The translations under genes and the position numbers were made by a program. From NCBI GenBank assembly GCA_037576195.1, contig CM075101.1:43896001-43960000 (forward strand): DNA of 64,000 nt. Direction: 5' to 3'. Positions within the stretch are counted from its first letter, which is position 1, and every line of letters begins with the position of its first letter. Of this stretch, positions 13,190 to 24,505 are shown in pieces. The stretch comes from Phytoseiulus persimilis. Its lineage: Eukaryota; Arthropoda; Arachnida; Mesostigmata; Phytoseiidae. The notes below the pieces were generated by a model. That model made no database searches. It had not been told where the DNA came from and was given only the letters and a program-made list of their open reading frames with translations.

Positions 13190-13452
13190 AGGTGAAGTAA
13201 TGTTCAGATCGGTCCCGGAATCACCCCTCCAGACTTGGAAAGTAATGGTCAGATCGGTCCCGGAATCACCCCTTCAGACTTTGGGAGTAATGGTCAGATT
13301 GGTCCCGGAATCGCCTCTTAGACCTGGGAAAGTAATGACGAGATCGGTCCCGGAATCACCCCTCCAGCCTCGAAATGTGAAGGTCAGATTGGTCCCGGGA
13401 TCACCCCTCCAGACTTGGGAAGTAATGGTCAGATTGGTCCCGGATAGACATC
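13190..13452 (+). repeat. 45-bp tandem repeat array, copy 1 (direct orientation)
   Basis: About five to six copies of a 45-base unit, each carrying GGTCAGATCGGTCCCGGAAT followed by CACCCCTCCAGACTTGG. The period is a multiple of three, so it gives a false repetitive open frame (about 13182-13463). The same unit appears inverted just downstream and direct again at 14.5-14.9 kb. Confidence 0.9.
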
Positions 13453-13590
13453 ATTCTCCGTAGTACGGAGTACGTCAAATGTATTTACGTACCACTCCGT
13501 TACGGAAATTCATTTTTCGTACCCCGGACCCGAGGATCCTTACTACTTATGATCGGCTTCGTCTGTCAGTTTGTCCTCGTTCCTCCTGGA
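13453..13590. repeat. Spacer between inverted 45-bp arrays, with short palindromes
   Basis: The spacer holds overlapping inverted motifs such as CGTAGTACGGAGTACG, and an ACGTAC...TACGGAAATTC...TTCGTA stretch. Related CCGTA/TACGG words recur in the 25-bp array at 6.1 kb, at 14.69-14.75 kb and at 45.27-45.37 kb. This is the centre of a foldback-like structure. Confidence 0.6.
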
Positions 13591-13920
13591 ATACATGGGG
13601 GTGATTCCGGCACCAATCTGACCTTCACTTTTCGAGTGTGGACGGGTGATTCTGGGGCTAATCCGACAATATTCTTCCGAGTCTGGAGGGGTGATTCCGG
13701 GACCAATCTGAGCATACTTTTCTGAGTCTGGTGGGTTGATTCCAGGACGCATATGACAACATTTTGCTGAGTCTGGAGGAGTGATTCCGGCACCAGCCTG
13801 AGCATATTTTTCCGAGTCTGGAGGAGTGATTCCGGGACCAATCTGAGCATACTTTTCTGAGTCTGGTGGGTTGATTCCAGGACCAATCTGACAATATTTT
13901 GCCGAGTCTGGAGAGCCGAA
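13591..13920 (-). repeat. 45-bp tandem repeat array, copy 2 (inverted)
   Basis: About seven diverged copies of the same 45-base unit lie here in reverse orientation; on the plus strand they read CTGGAGGGGTGATTCCGGGA followed by CCAATCTGA. Together with the direct array at 13.2-13.45 kb they form a large imperfect inverted repeat. The open frames on the minus strand are products of the array. Confidence 0.9.
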
Positions 13921-14544
13921 AGCTGGATCAGAGAGCAGTCGATACCTGATTCTCGCTCCGTTCGGTATTGTGACTATACCTCTGTCCTCTGACAATACTT
14001 TTTTTTGTTTTCCGGCTGAACCTCTCAGCCAGCCCTCAGAAGTGTCCCGGAATCACCTTTCCCTCTGACAATACTGTAACAAAGGTTACCGCTGTCTGCC
14101 AAAGCTCGCACTAGGTGACTTCTCAAGATCTGGGTGACGAAGGAGTTACGACTCACGGAGTAAGAAGACGAACTTACTCGGACACAACTGGGAGCGGGGG
14201 CTGGATGCTCAGTCCACCTTGGACGCTAGGGCAGCGGAAGAAAGGGACGTTTTGAGGACGGTCACAACTTGTCGGCGAGCAAATCTACTCTTCTACTCTC
14301 AAGCTTTTTTAATTCGTTTCCCTCTTGCAGGCTCTTCCTCTTCTAGCCGGTCGCGTACTTGCTTTACATTGGTCCCGGATGCCTTCGCTCCTTCACTATT
14401 GATCTCTACCCCGCGCCTGCGCCCTCGGTTGCAATGCCGGTTTCACCGCCAGCGCATAATACACATGTGGCCACTGTGATCGTTATATTATCCGGCTACC
14501 AGCTCACGAGACACTTTTCTCTGATTCTATCTTCTCATTCGGTT

Positions 14545-14905
14545 GATTGGTACGTGCTGTTATGGTCAGATGGACTCCGGAATTACCTCCTCAGAGTCTA
14601 AAAAGTATGGTCAGGTCGATCCTGGACTCACCAATTCACACTCCGAAGAGTATGTTCAGATTGGTCCCGGAATATAACCGATTTCATTTGCCGTACTATT
14701 GCCGTACATTTGAATTCATATACGAGAATTCATTTGACTTACTACGTAAAATGATGTCTAGTCCCGGAATCACCTCTCCAGACTTGGGGAGTAATGGTCA
14801 GATCGGTCCCGGAATCACCCTCCAGGCCTCGGAAAGTAATGGTCAGATCGGTCCCGGAATCACCCCTCCAGACTTGAAAAGTGAAGGTCAGATTGGTCCC
14901 GGAAT
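14545..14905 (+). repeat. 45-bp tandem repeat array, copy 3 (direct, interrupted)
   Basis: About six copies of the 45-base unit lie here in direct orientation. They are interrupted at about 14680-14755 by an AT-rich spacer with GCCGTACTATTGCCGTAC and GAATTCATATACGAGAATTC. Copies sit on both sides of the spacer, so array, spacer and array repeat the design seen 1.2 kb upstream. A retroelement endonuclease remnant begins shortly after. Confidence 0.85.
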
Positions 14906-15039
14906 CGCTCCAAGAAATCGATGGTCGGTGATCGACCCCCTGGGTCACCGCAGTCCATATACTTCAACGAAGTCGCTCAGGGGGTCAACGGTTGACCCCG
15001 TGGTAGACAGGTGGAGTTGCTTTTCACGAACGCAGAGGA

Positions 15040-15429
15040 GCACCTACGCAAGCAACTTCCACAATTACACCAGATCTCATTGATGAAGATCCTGGTGACA
15101 TTCATGCCTGTAAAATACTCCTACGTAACCAACCGACCGTCCTTGCGACTGTATATATGAATCCGGGAAAATCGTTCGAGCTCATTGAAGAGTTCCTACT
15201 GAAATATGACCATGTTCTGTCCCCTGGTATACAAAACAAGAGAACTTCACCGTTTCTATGCGGTGATTTCAATTGGAACCTGAAAGACCCCCTCAAAAAG
15301 GAAAACAATATCGAATTTATGCGAAATCAATTTGAAAATCTCGAACTAATAACCGATCCTGAGATATTGACAACACGTGGCCGAACATGCATCGATATCA
15401 TATTCTCGGGAGGCACTCCGGAGCACTGA
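15040..15429 (+). pseudogene. Retroelement-type endonuclease domain fragment (APE-like)
   Basis: An open frame with no proper start, running about 130 codons to a TGA, matches the C-terminal half of the exonuclease/endonuclease/phosphatase fold used by non-LTR retrotransposons. In order it shows VLATVYMNPG (the strand before the active site), FLCGDFNWNL (the conserved GDFN with catalytic Asp and Asn) and TTRGRTCIDIIFSG (equivalent to the usual S-x-IDxIF segment). The N-terminal catalytic Asn/Glu part, reverse transcriptase and flanking repeats were not seen. It is a truncated remnant next to the 45-bp arrays. A domesticated endonuclease gene is possible but unsupported. Confidence 0.65.
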
Positions 15430-16810
15430 AGATAGGACCGTCGAAAACAATTTGAGGGGGGCTTTGGGCGGAAGCACTCGAGAAATTTTGGACACATGCC
15501 ACCGCCATTGATGAGAAATCTCAATATTGCTGAAGCATTTTCCCCTCTCGAAAGGTTGGGACACCCCCCCCCCTCTCGTTTTTTTGTAGGTGTTTCAAAG
15601 CCAATCCACCGTACATTCCAATTCATTTATCGACGAATTTTGTCTGTATCCCGGCTTGACGCTAGGTTGTTCGCATTTCTGCGCCCCGGTTCAACCCGTG
15701 GATGAACCGTTCCTGTTTTTTTTTGCGACACTACGATTTCTCTAGGAAGTCCGTTCGCTTTGCCGCGTCCTGGGTTACCTCGAAAACCGGTTTGGCCAAC
15801 GATAATGGTGGGATACTAACATGTCTTCCCTCCTTGAGCTTTCCAAAAACAACTCGATCGGCGCTGTAACCCATCTGGGAGCCGAGATATGAGCCTTTGT
15901 ACAGTGAAACCTCGATCATTTCAACTGATTGATGCAAAAAAATAATCGAGAGAATACAAAATCACCCACATTCTTGGACTCCGCAACCGATTCGGGAGTG
16001 AGAGTCCGAGTTCGAACGCTGATGATACGAGATATATTGACAATGGAAGATTCTGAGCGCGAAAATCAACTTCGAGGGCTTTGGAAGAATCTCGCCCAGC
16101 CTCGTATCGCGAATCGTTGTCCATTCCACACTGGTGGTAAGCCCTCGCGAGATATTGTGATGTGTGAGCGGCTTTTTCGTCGCCGTCGGTTGTCGACAGT
16201 GAGCAATCTCCGGAGGCGGACTTGAAGATTACGAAAGTTATTCCGAGCCCAGAGACCAATCCATCGATTGCAAATGAACGTCGCTTCTATCAATGCCGGG
16301 GAAACGCGGATGACCATCTCGCAACGAAGTCTGGGATGCGTCCACTCGGGAATTCCCCAGAGTTCATGCTTTCTAGTTTCCTCTCCGGACGATATTCCTC
16401 TACGTTCCCAGCGAAGTATAACCCCGACGTTCCCGATGTCCGACGTCCCGACGATGCCGAAACGCTTTCGGTATCTGTGGCTGAAAGCTTCCATCTGAGA
16501 ATCCCTGAACAAACATTTTTACCTCTCAGTGAAAAGATTGAGCAAACCAAAGCCGCAGCGTCCGGTCGAGGCTGTTGTTTCGATGCCGCAGAGAGTTCGT
16601 GCCACAGTGAGCTCGAGCCGCAGCGAGAAAGTACGAGGGGACATTCGTGGTCCGGGCGCCGCATTCGTTCACCCCGACTTGTAAGAGGCCTATGTTATCG
16701 TATTCCCGAATCGCGGTGCGCTGAGCTGGAACAGGACAAAGGGCTGCAGCGGGCCAGGATCTTGTCCCGGTGCCATACGATGAACAGAACCTCGTCTCGG
16801 ACAGTGTCTC

Positions 16811-17020
16811 TTATGAAACCAACGGATGACCGACGAATGGTCGGAAAAAGAAGACATCCAAAGGCTGAATCAGACCTGTGCACCCTCCAGGAATAATTCC
16901 TTTCATGAGCTGGATTCCAGCCGGTGTGCAGGCATCGGAGAGTGCGTTGTCCTTTTTCGCCGCCCATGAGTCTACAAGGAGAAGCACTTCCTCGCGGTCC
17001 CAGAGTACGCTGGGCCACAT
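16811..17020 (-). pseudogene. DDE transposase fragment (pogo/Tigger-like)
   Basis: A 69-codon minus-strand frame contains VLLLVDSWAAKKD, matching the strand and second catalytic Asp of DDE-1 family transposases (usually LLL-D-x-x-SGH). GIIPGGCTGLIQPLDVFFFR follows, matching the highly conserved I-P-x-x-T-x-x-I/L-QPLD-V block of the same family. The expected sequence upstream and downstream is not open in this frame, and nearby frames are broken, so this looks like a decayed element. I could not place terminal inverted repeats. Overlapping frames on the same strand (16695-17042) are shifted readings of it. Confidence 0.65.
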
Positions 17021-17045
17021 AAGCTTGCTGTAGAACCGTCAATTT

Positions 17046-17333
17046 CTTTCCCGGTATCAGAAAGATTCGGGAGAAGAAAGATATGAGAACTCCAGCCCTG
17101 CCTCGCTCCTATACACATGCGCTTGCACACATTTTGAGCTCCCCGAGGAAGAGAAGATCCAAATTCTGTTGAGAATCACGCTGAGGCTCGGTATCCGCGA
17201 GTCCGCGAGAATGACTTTAACCCGACTTTTTAATCTCTTCATCGTCATTTTTTCCAACAATCTTCCCGAGGAGCATGATTCGGGAATGCTCCCGGATTCA
17301 TCGGGAGTGACTTTCACTCTTGAGGCGTGGTAG
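17046..17333 (+). CDS. Unidentified open frame, possible exon
   Basis: About 95 codons stay open from shortly after a TAG up to a TAG at 17331-17333, with no early Met. The translation looks ordered: acidic patch ELPEEEKIQILLRITLRLG, hydrophobic stretch LTRLFNLFIVIF, then an acidic tail. I do not recognise a family. It lies opposite the region upstream of the transposase fragment on the other strand, so it could be an antisense shadow of a decayed element rather than a gene. Confidence 0.15.
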   Translation, partial: LSRYQKDSGEERYENSSPASLLYTCACTHFELPEEEKIQILLRITLRLGIRESARMTLTRLFNLFIVIFSNNLPEEHDSGMLPDSSGVTFTLEAW

Positions 17334-17339
17334 GAGTGA

Positions 17340-20145
17340 GATGGGGAACCGGAATCCGTCTGAAAGCTCTACAGGGAATGTTATAACGTGGTCAGAGCGA
17401 ATTCAATGGCATCGAGAATACGAATCTCACATTCGGCGGAACTTTCCTCGCCTGTGATCGAGGAAACCCAGTATCGGGTCGAACATGTCGCCTTATATCG
17501 AGCCTGCCCAAGAGACGGGCATCTTGCTTGGTTTTTCTAATCGCGTGCATTCCTCGAAAACGGTCCGATCTCTGAGACCGGAACAGAGCTCCGACATTAG
17601 AAAATTCAATCATGCTTCTCGACGTCCACCTTCCCAGCGCAAGAATATCCCTTAATCATGGCTGAGTACTCGAATCGGCTCTCCTGACAAAGTTACGCCG
17701 CAGCTTCTGGAAACATTCGCGGTGACAGCGATCCGATCCCTTGACAATGTCCAAGTTCGGGCAAGGCACTCGGGGAGGAGCACTCTCCTGGTGAGAGGGA
17801 ATCAGTGAGCTTTGCCGCGTGTGTGGGCTGATTCGCTGCACACCGACTTATCCTGCTCCTGCGGGAAGCGCAACAAGGAAGCTTTAGAGGTACACAGTAT
17901 TTAGCGAAATCGGACAGAATTGGGACGGAGCTCACCGTAAGGCTTTAAGAGAGTCTGCAGGTCCGTCTCGGTCTGCTATGGGGTTGCTTCTTCTAAGTCG
18001 ATTATCCTCTCAGTTTTGCTAGCTATTCTCTCTGATGTCAACAGCAGCCAGGTTACCATCGAGAAAACTCTGGAACTTTCGGCTTCATTTCGTACTACTC
18101 ACTGGGCGTAAACGCCCCAAATATAATAAATCTGATCTCCGATAGGATCTTGAGAGGAATCGGAGAAGATCATATCCCCAGGAGGAGATTCACAGCTTCA
18201 ACGAGCGTGATTTTTGCGGCGCACTGCGCCCGTCGAGGTAGCTGCTCACGGAGGAGTCGTGCATTGTTATTACCATCATTCCTTTCATCGGATCCCCCCG
18301 TATAAAAATCACCCCGGACCTTTCGAAGATTCGAGAAACTCGCTCTCGGTTGACTATTCCGCCAACGATATGGCTGAATGATCGCATCATGGAATAGCGT
18401 CCATTGCGAAGGCTCCACTATCGAGCGTCCCTACCAAGAATAGAGAATAAGGAGGAATTTCGAAGCATCGCCAGCGGTTGCACCACTGGGGAAAGAAGTT
18501 CACCACCCCGACACGGCCTGCGGTCCATTTCCTCGTTGTGTCCCACGAGGTATCGCGATTCCAAGCTTGGGAATATATGTGGGAACTCGTGTTAACATGT
18601 TTGCCAAAACAAAGGGTGTTCAGAGTCCGGTCCCATCCATCCCGAAACAAATCTGCTGGACTATCCATTTGATGCCATCCTGGAACTTGGCCGTTACAAC
18701 GAGCAATACCAACGGTCATGGCTCTCGCGAGTCAACCTCCCCAAGTCATACAGTTAGAGCTAGAGGATGGCGGGAGCCGTGAGCCCCGCTCGGGTAAATA
18801 GTGTCTCTTTTCCCGCACCTCTCAGGAGACAGAGATAGCTGATGCAAGGCTTCGCATATCAGGATAGATAGGTAGCGACGAGCAGCCATGCAGCCGTGGT
18901 GAAGCCTTCCTATTAGCCTCGGATGTTCGCTCGGGCTCACAATTGTGCTGCTTCCCCGTCCGAGTCGATATCCTTCACATGTTCTCCGGTTAGCTCATTC
19001 TGAGGTGTCAAGTGCAGGAGGCTAGAGTGCCAGAACCACGCGAGAGGTCGCTTTCGGATAGGCAGGCTGCGAAACTAATTAGGAATGAAGTCTCGAGAAA
19101 CTACCGCGCCAAATTACTCCGTCGATTCAAGATTGCCTCTCGAAGTTGAAGCTGAATCGCTCTCTCGCGATTTGTCGATGCACGATGAGTCGGCGTTTTC
19201 CTCGAAGACGACTCGTTTCCGGAAAGAATCGTCAATGATAATACTCTTTTGGTATCATGAGAACAATCGATGGGCTGGGTGAGCTCTAGACCTTGTGAAG
19301 TCTTGAGATTCTTATATCTGTCACAGAACTCCCTCATTCTTGATTCAATTCACGCCGGACGCCTCCTAGATCGGAAAATCCGAGAGTTCCAAGCGAAAAA
19401 GGTCTCCTGGCTGAACCTCCCAGGCCCATGTCCTTCGAGGTGTTCGTGCCGGATGTTCATGACAGCGACCATAGCAGTCAAACCGAAGATTTCTTGGATT
19501 TCAGTAACATGCACAGAGCTGCCAGCAAACTCCATTGTCTCTGTCTGATTGCGTGTGTCTGAAATCGGTGCTGAGGTCTGGGATTTTCCGGGGGAGCGCT
19601 AGAACACGGGGAATCGATGTGATCTCATCGAGTTTCACCTGCCTTACTTTGGAGTTCATCATGAATTGAATGAACCCTTCGGTCTCACCAAGAGAGTTTC
19701 ATATGGATATGTATTTCATGTACCTAAATAACCCTCTTGCATGAGTGTCGATGGACGCATGACCAAAGGTTTCTGTAAGAAAACGGCTCGGAATTCCCGT
19801 TCTGAGCGAGAATCTTGATGATCGACTGTCGGCCAGACACCTCCAGAACGTACCTATCGAAGTGACCCTCTTTCACAAACTCAACCGTTGAACCTCGAAG
19901 CCAGGAGGCCGTCGAACTTCCCATGCGCACGCTCACTCGAATTTCATAGCGGAGGATGAGCTAACCAACTATCACCCGCGATCCACGTCGGGATTCGAGA
20001 TTCATCTGACACAAGCCCCTGAGTTCCGCCTCTCAGACGCGAATCGGCGTCGTTTCCTAGGCCAATAGGTCCATGCGAGAAATGATGTCAATTGAGTCTC
20101 TTCCCGAACTTCGGAATGCCACCGAGATTTTCGTTTTCAGCATTA
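17340..20145. other. Region with no recognised gene
   Basis: Only short open frames without recognisable motifs, on both strands. No tandem repeat was noticed. It lies 3' of the TMEM86-like gene transcribed towards it. Confidence 0.5.
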
Positions 20146-20151
20146 TTTATT
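20146..20151 (-). terminator. Likely poly(A) signal of the downstream TMEM86-like gene
   Basis: TTTATT on the plus strand gives AATAAA on the minus strand, about 250 bases beyond the stop codon of the gene at 20400-21433, in an AT-rich stretch. Confidence 0.45.
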
Positions 20152-20399
20152 CATTGTCAAAAAACAGAAGTTCCTTGGAGGGAGATTTCACCCTTTGCTG
20201 AGGCCAGAGAGGCTTAATTTTACGATGTTTTCATATTCGTATTGTCTTGTTTCCTCCGGTCATTTCACCGAAGCACTTTGGAGCACCGATTCAGGGTTTT
20301 CACAATGTTGCGGAGTTCAATTAAGGATTGAAATTCTACGCCGCACCGTAGCAGATTTAAGTCAAAAATACACAAATAATCAAAAATTATGTTAGGTTC

Positions 20400-21433
20400 T
20401 CATTTCTTCTTGTTGGATGCAGACTTTAGAATGTATTTATCCTCGAAAGTCGAGATCGCCATCAGTAGCTGACCCGTGGCGAACATCGTGATAGTTAAGA
20501 AATTCAAATAATCAAAAGGCGACACAATAACAAACGCGTTCAGGGAGAAGTTGAGATGTGCGATCAGGAAGAATAGGGTTCCAATCGCAGCACAAATTTT
20601 GGTCCAACCGCGATCCAGTTCGCGTTGGGCACTGCCACGCCAGAATGTCACGCAAACCAGAAATATGTAAGGCGGCACGATCGCGTTGAAATAATCTGTA
20701 AGCAGAAAGGTTGATTGCATCGGCATCTAGCTTCAGGCTATCATCGGAGTCGCAAACGCGCTCGCGAACGAATATTCCAGAACACTGCGTCGATGTGCCT
20801 AGTCTCCACTAACCCGTCAGGTGAGGAAGCAGGAGCAGATTCCACATCATGGCTATCACAGCGCTGGCACCCAAGCCTACGCCGCCGAAGTATTCGAAAC
20901 CGAGCGCCTTAATGAAAGTCAAATGCATGACAGCGTAGCATCCCATGGCGATCAGGAAACTCGTTTCGTCTTTCCTCATGAAGAACACGTCACCAACCAT
21001 CGAGACGATGAGCCCCGCAGCGATCCAAATCTGCAAAAAAATGCCTCAGATAACGCTCCCTTCGAGGGTTGACGTTGTGCCGTCGCCTCGGAGCGGCGCC
21101 GTGCGCTCGAAGCGCGAATCGGCTCCGCAGCAGAGCGGAGGAAAGACATAGGAGGAGTCTCGAGGAGGGTGCGGCCAACAGTAATGCGAACGAGTTGGGA
21201 AACTACGACTCAATCATGCGTCTTCCCAGAGAGGGATGGAAGTTCCGTGAACTCACCGTGTACGTTTCCTCTCGGCCTCTTGTATACAGACGGTAGAGCA
21301 GGTATAGAGTTGGTCCCACGCGGAGCACGTGGGGGAACGCGTAGCCGAGGTCGGGGTTGTCCATCGTGAGTGTATAGAACAGGGTCACAAGGAGGTGAGG
21401 GACCGCTGTGGGCAGAACTCCGTACACGAACAT
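20400..21433 (-). CDS. TMEM86/YhhN family membrane protein, paralogue A
   Basis: Members of this family include lysoplasmalogenases, which cleave the vinyl-ether bond of lysoplasmalogens in the endoplasmic reticulum membrane. Three exons, read on the minus strand: 21433-21257, 21030-20814 and 20695-20400. Introns are phase 0 (GTGAGT...TTTTGCAG) and phase 1 (GTTAGT...GCTTACAG). The product is 229 residues and mostly membrane segments (about eight). Exon 2 carries the family signature GLIVSMVGDVFF and VMHLTFIKALGFE. In exon 3 the usual GxLxFxxSD motif reads GTLFFLIAHLNF, so the conserved Ser-Asp is Ala-His. The start is the first Met in frame and aligns with the start of paralogue B. Exon 2 is 217 bp in both genes and intron phases match, so this is a tandem duplicate. 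Activity is doubtful given the lost Asp. Confidence 0.85.
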
Positions 21434-23057
21434 GATCGCCCATGATAGGATGAGTTCAAATGTAGAGATTGTCTGGACTCTCGACTTCTTGGGCGCTGAT
21501 TTGTTGCTGCAATGGATTTTGGAGTAGCCGACTCAAAGAAGGGGCTTTTCCGGAGCCATCGCTCGGTTCCGGCTCGGTCATCCATCCGGGGTCCGCGGAG
21601 CTTCGGTTCAGGCAGTCGATTCGGCCACAAATAGCACGAATCTCGTTGAAGCTCTTGGACAAAATTTCGCGCAACGGACCATTGATGGAGAAGAGCCGGA
21701 GCACGATTGACAACTTCACCAATTGAGGAAGAAACTCACCTCCGCGACATCTTTGATCACGGTGGGGATCCGTGCTTGCTCTGCGGAATGATGAGACACA
21801 AACAACTTCCCACTGTCGGGTGACAACACGGGTCGATGGGAAGATGTCAACGTCATGCATAATAAAACTCCACGTGTGCTCGTCCAGAACGTGCAGAGTC
21901 CACAACTCTACAGACACAGCAATATGCGCATCTGCCGACCGGCCTCGCTGCTCACTTCCTGGCGAGAAGTCCCCGACGAAATGGGATTCTCCAGGAACAC
22001 ACGACGGAGGACCCCACCCAGGAGAGCAGCGCAATCCTGAGCGTCGACGCGATAGTGATTCGCAACCTGGACGATCCCAGGTGGAGGCTTACGGAAGAGG
22101 AGGATTTCTCTGATATGCCTGTTTTTTTTCCGATGAGTGCATGCGTATCCACCTCTACCATGGCTTCTGATATCTTTCTAGACCCTCCCTGAGGTCCTGA
22201 GAATGTTCAGCGCTTCCCTCATTCTAGTTGAGTACATTCCCCTACAGCCTCTGCCCCTGGAATGTCGCAGTTTTTGCAGCGGGTACGGTGTGGAATGGCA
22301 CCCCGTTGCCGGAATATTAGGATAACCGACGCTAGGGCGACAGCTCTCGTCTCGTGAGACTTTCGCCGGGAACGCGTCGACATCAAGTTTCAGTGTTCTG
22401 GCTCATAGTGGAGCTAATTAGCAGTTTGTTTACGGAACGAAATTAAAGCCGTTAGCTGCCCATCCTCCCGTGATCCAACGATACTCTCCGTCTTCTCAAC
22501 CATACGGTGTGCGAGCGAGAGATTTCGCTCTGGAAACGAAACTATGTATGCTTTTTGAGTCTACTTCTGCTCACTTTTGCTGGCCGCTCCCTGGAGGGGA
22601 AACGAGAAAGTAAATATCTCAACAGAAGATCGTGGACAGCTGTGGTCATCGATTGCTCGAGAATCCCTCTCAGCCAGGCATTCTCTCCTATTTTGGGTCC
22701 GACTTTGTGCTAATAGACGACGTAACCATCGAGCTTTTGCGTGAATCACGAGTGAAAGTTGGACTGATGTGATGGGTAGGAGTTTATGGAGAGGAGTCAA
22801 CCGGTAAAAGATCACCGACATCACGAAAACTATCGATCGATACATCGACCTCGGCGAGTGCTCTCAGAAGACTGCGACCTCGAGGTCTTTTAGGTTGAAC
22901 AAGATTCCACCGATGCCTTCCGGTGACGGTCTCTCAACGGTTGCTCTGGAATCGAGATGGGGAACGAAACCCCGACCGGAAGCTGCCATGATGTTTGATC
23001 TTTCTGAGGAATTCGCCTTACCCATTCTCATTGTTCTGTTTAAGATGTTTTTTGCGC
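21434..23057. other. Spacer between the two TMEM86-like genes
   Basis: A minus-strand open frame at 21456-22034 overlaps the promoter side of paralogue A, and its last part (about 21456-21660) has protein-like composition, but I recognise nothing in it and its frame differs from the gene. The rest shows no repeats and no gene. The promoter of paralogue A should lie here. Confidence 0.45.
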
Positions 23058-24129
23058 TCATTTTTGCGACTCCTCGAAATTCGTTGGGGCAGTCCGGGCC
23101 ATCTCGTCGCAATGAACCGCCGAAAGAGCAATGCAAAGCTGACCAACAAAGTACGTGAACATTGTGACAAGGTGATGTCCCTGATAAGGCGTTGCGAAGT
23201 AGAAAAGGTTCAAGGCGAGGTTGAGGTCCGACACTGCGAACATCAAGGCTCCGAAGGCTCCAACTCCTTCAGTCCAGGAGAAACAAGGCCGGAGGCGTGC
23301 GAAGCCTCGCCAGAGCATGGCTGATATCAACACGATGTAGCACGGCACACCATAAGCTAAGACGCCTGAGGATAGAACTGATGTTATGAAGACGCGCTGA
23401 GTAAGATCCAACCCGAAAGTCGAAGCCCATCAAATCTGCCAATATTCGGTATCACTACGATTCCAACTACCTTTCAGATAAGGGTTCAAGAACTGAATGA
23501 CGTTCGTCCCCAATCCCACAAACAAGACCAACGGTAGAGGTGAAATCGACTCGAAACCGAAAGCCGAGATGTAGAGTAGGTGAGCGAGAGCAAACGCTCC
23601 CATTCCTTTCAGGAAGTTTTCTTCATCGTGCCAAACCAAGTAATAATCTCCGACGCTGGACGCAATCAGTCCCGCCGCTACGAAGTACTGTTGGGAACGG
23701 TGTCTACAATCAGGATCCTCTCTGCCATAATACTCGAGAGCATGGGCAATAAGAATTGAGTAGTTTCAGGCGAACGGAAACAATCCCTCGTCGACGGACG
23801 GCGGTGTCAATCGGGGGAAAACTTCCAGTTCCCTCGTTGGTTTGTCCGTCTGGTTCTTGCTCTGATCAGATCAGATTGAGTCCAGCCCGGGATTCGAACG
23901 CTCGCTCTCAAGCGATCGAGCTCGAGGGAATCACACTCACCCTGTACTTTGATTCGCGGTGGCCGCTGACTAAACAGAACGCGGCGAGGAAGATGACGGG
24001 CATCATTTTCAACGCCGCCCTGACGTTCGCCTCATGGTCCAAGTGAAGATGGGAGTAGACATAGCCGGTCGAGGACGCGACGAAAGGGATCAACGCCGGC
24101 AGAATGCCTCTCGGAATTACCGAGGGCAT
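23058..24129 (-). CDS. TMEM86/YhhN family lysoplasmalogenase-like protein, paralogue B
   Basis: Three exons on the minus strand: 24129-23941, 23687-23471 and 23365-23058, giving 237 residues, a typical length for the family. Intron phases are 0 (GTGAGT...CCCAACAG) and 1 (GTAGTT...TATCCTCAG). Eight hydrophobic segments can be traced. Family motifs are all present: KMMPVIFL in exon 1, GLIASSVGDYYL then GAFALAHLLYISAFGF in exon 2, and GALMFAVSDLNLAL in exon 3. It therefore keeps both conserved Asp residues (GD and SD), unlike its neighbour 2 kb downstream. Likely function is hydrolysis of lysoplasmalogen in the ER membrane, inferred from family. The two genes share orientation, exon structure and the 217-bp middle exon, so they arose by tandem duplication. 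Confidence 0.9.
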
Positions 24130-24475
24130 CGATACGACGCAACTCGCTCGCCTCATCTCTTCTCTCGTACACACACTGAAAATATGGGGACCGCATCGAT
24201 GAGCCCAAGTGTCGACCTCCAACGCCGTTCGAGGCTGCTGGCTCTGCGGCCGGTACGCCGCTGACATCACTCATCCCCTAATCACGAAGGAGATACTTCC
24301 TGACATTACCAGAGCCGGAATCCGTGAAACGACCCTCCTTTCCTCGAGGTGAGTTCGTGCCCGTCGGCCACCAGGAAGAGTTTTCATCAAAAATCGCCAG
24401 CTCAGTCTTTCTGATCTAGCCCCGCCTTCAGCGCCATTGTCGAGCGAAAGCCGCGCGCCGACATCACGGGAGTTC

Positions 24476-24505
24476 TCCAGGGGAAGCCTGTAGGCTTCCC
24501 CTGGA
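24476..24505. repeat. Perfect 14-bp hairpin
   Basis: TCCAGGGGAAGCCT and its exact reverse complement AGGCTTCCCCTGGA are separated by only GT. The hairpin directly abuts the cluster of AACCGCGGTT palindromes, which suggests the fused or nested end of a small inverted-repeat element. Confidence 0.85.

Noticed and set aside
13182..14000. Repetitive open frames on both strands
   Set aside because: They arise from the 45-bp arrays, whose period is a multiple of three.
23884..23912. Reverse complement contains CGTTCGAATCCCGGG, like a tRNA B box
   Set aside because: The bases on either side do not pair as a T-stem, and no A box or cloverleaf fits.
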